Shown in pieces: positions 62,836 to 64,000 of a DNA stretch of 64,000 nt. Made by a program: the position numbers and the translations under genes. Within the stretch, counting starts at the first letter, position 1, and each line of letters opens with the position of its first letter. The stretch is from Cydia pomonella. Lineage: Eukaryota; Arthropoda; Insecta; Lepidoptera; Tortricidae. The notes under the pieces were generated by a model. The model saw only the letters and a program-made list of their open reading frames with translations, did not search any database and was not told where the DNA came from. The stretch lies in contig NC_084726.1 in the NCBI RefSeq assembly GCF_033807575.1, forward strand, positions 13,578,001 to 13,642,000, in the 5' to 3' direction.

Positions 62836-63660
62836 AAACAATTCATAATATGTATATAGAGTTAATAGAGTACATATGTAGGTACTTTTAATCAGTCATC
62901 AAATAAAGTATACAAATTAATGTATAAATTAAAGCTTACAAATAAAAATTAAAAACTATAAATTTGTAAAAACAAAAAAGGAATACAAGATGTAAGACTT
63001 ATCATATTGTTTACCATAACAGGTAAGTAATTCGATTTGTAGACCTGTCACTCGAAGACAATGCCTTAAGCGATTTACCTTAAATCTCTGGAAAATAGAA
63101 TTTAATAATTTAGGTACGAAATTAGTATTGGACCAAATCCTTACGAACTCACTTTTTATGCGGTTGTACAGGAATTCTCTATAAAAATTCTAGCTTTCAT
63201 GTTTCAATATAGGATAAAAATATTCGCAGAAAAATCCTACAAAACCTTTAATTAAATTCAGAAGTTTATTAAAAATCAACATAACCTAAGCTTATAGAAT
63301 CGATTCCATTATCAAGAGAAATGGCCGGTTCTTTTTTGTTTAGTCAAAATAATATGAAAATGTACTGCTTTTACCAAGTTTTTCTGCCATCACTTTAAGT
63401 CTTACGTTCTTAGAAATATGGTCGATATTGTGATTTTTGGGAGGTTGGTGGGATTGGTAAAAAGATGGGTAAACAAAAGGCAGTTGTGCGAATCAGTGTT
63501 CAATGCGGGCCTTTGAAAAATAACAAAAAGAGGAAATGGGAAAGCCGGCGGCGAGTATGGAGTAGACTTTTTTAAACATTGTATTTTTGCTTAAAAATAC
63601 TGTCTAATAGGTATTTTGGGTAGCCCAAAACAGTACCTAACTGGTTAAATAACGAAGTTC
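62836..63660. other. No gene seen
   Basis: AT-rich unique sequence; nothing recognised. Confidence 0.4.
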
Positions 63661-63665
63661 CTGAA

Positions 63666-63757
63666 ATTCACCGTCCATAGGCTACGGTGACTGCTTACCA
63701 TCAGGCGGGCCGTATGCTTGTTTGCCACAGACGTGGTATTTAAATTAAAAATTGAGT
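63666..63757 (+). mobile_element. Non-LTR 3' end, family N1
   Basis: AAATTCACCGTCCATAGGCT, ACGGTGACTGCTTACCATCA, GGCGGGCCGTATGCTTGTTT then GCCACAGACGTGGTATTTAA. Plus orientation, the most conserved piece of the family; about 90 bp. Confidence 0.65.
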
Positions 63758-64000
63758 TTTGAAGAGCTAAAGAATACGAACTTATGATATTTTTTGGCTC
63801 TTTTTTATGGCTGGGAAGGTGTTTTCGTTAGAAGTTCTAGTTTGTTCTAGTTTGGATTCTAGTGTTAGTATTCTTTTAAAAGTGAAAAATATTAAGTAAT
63901 AAATCTGTGAGCGGAACCCCTATGACTACGCTAAAGAAATCCATAAACTGAATCAACAAACATCCCTATAATTCCGAATATCGAACCTCGCAAAATTTCA
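63758..64000. other. Unassigned window end
   Basis: AT-rich, no feature. Confidence 0.3.

Overview
The window looks like euchromatic but gene-poor nuclear DNA from a moth or butterfly (Lepidoptera). The evidence is AT-rich unique sequence packed with repeat types I recognise from lepidopteran genomes: tRNA-derived SINEs, 5'-truncated Jockey/CR1-like and RTE-like non-LTR retrotransposons ending in short microsatellites, several palindromic MITEs, and the dispersed GGGTTCCGTA element. I find no convincing host protein-coding gene, rRNA or functional tRNA. Nearly every protein-like stretch is a 3' piece of a reverse transcriptase. The longest is a frameshifted RT on the minus strand at 6.9-8.7 kb.

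The standout structure is a pair of inverted copies of one large non-autonomous element, at 11,043-15,014 and 28,984-34,635, about 14 kb apart. Each copy is bounded by TTAA on both sides and has short imperfect terminal inverted repeats (TTAA-GAGYCCTTAWTCCT). The order inside is the same in both: a GC-rich end segment, about four subterminal units of about 105 bp with CGATTGGCAT/ATGCCAATCG palindromes, a large head-to-head array of a 120-bp satellite monomer, a captured retrotransposon 3' end, and an AT-rich arm of about 750 bp. The flanks of the two copies share nothing beyond TTAA, so two separate insertions explain them better than a segmental duplication. They differ in satellite copy number (about 17 against about 32 monomers), in where array polarity switches, and by an 89-bp retrotransposon insertion with a 5-bp target duplication found only in the left copy. 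The right copy also carries 600-bp (5 x 120) higher-order repeats. The monomer is recognisably related to a dispersed repeat at 41.96-42.18 kb and 45.96-46.11 kb, which suggests where the satellite came from.

Layout: 0-6.9 kb has MITEs, retrotransposon tails and one very weak candidate spliced transcript on the minus strand. 6.9-8.7 kb is the truncated RT element, and 9.5-10.3 kb is nested retrotransposon ends. 11.0-15.0 kb is the left satellite element. 15-29 kb is the spacer, with SINEs, MITEs, a possible solo LTR and a striking 61-bp hairpin. 29.0-34.6 kb is the right satellite element. 34.6-64 kb is a dense graveyard of SINEs, RTE-like and Jockey-like C-terminal fragments and MITEs, with several nested insertions. 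The genes do not work together in any pathway. The biology here is transposable-element accumulation and satellite birth inside a transposon.
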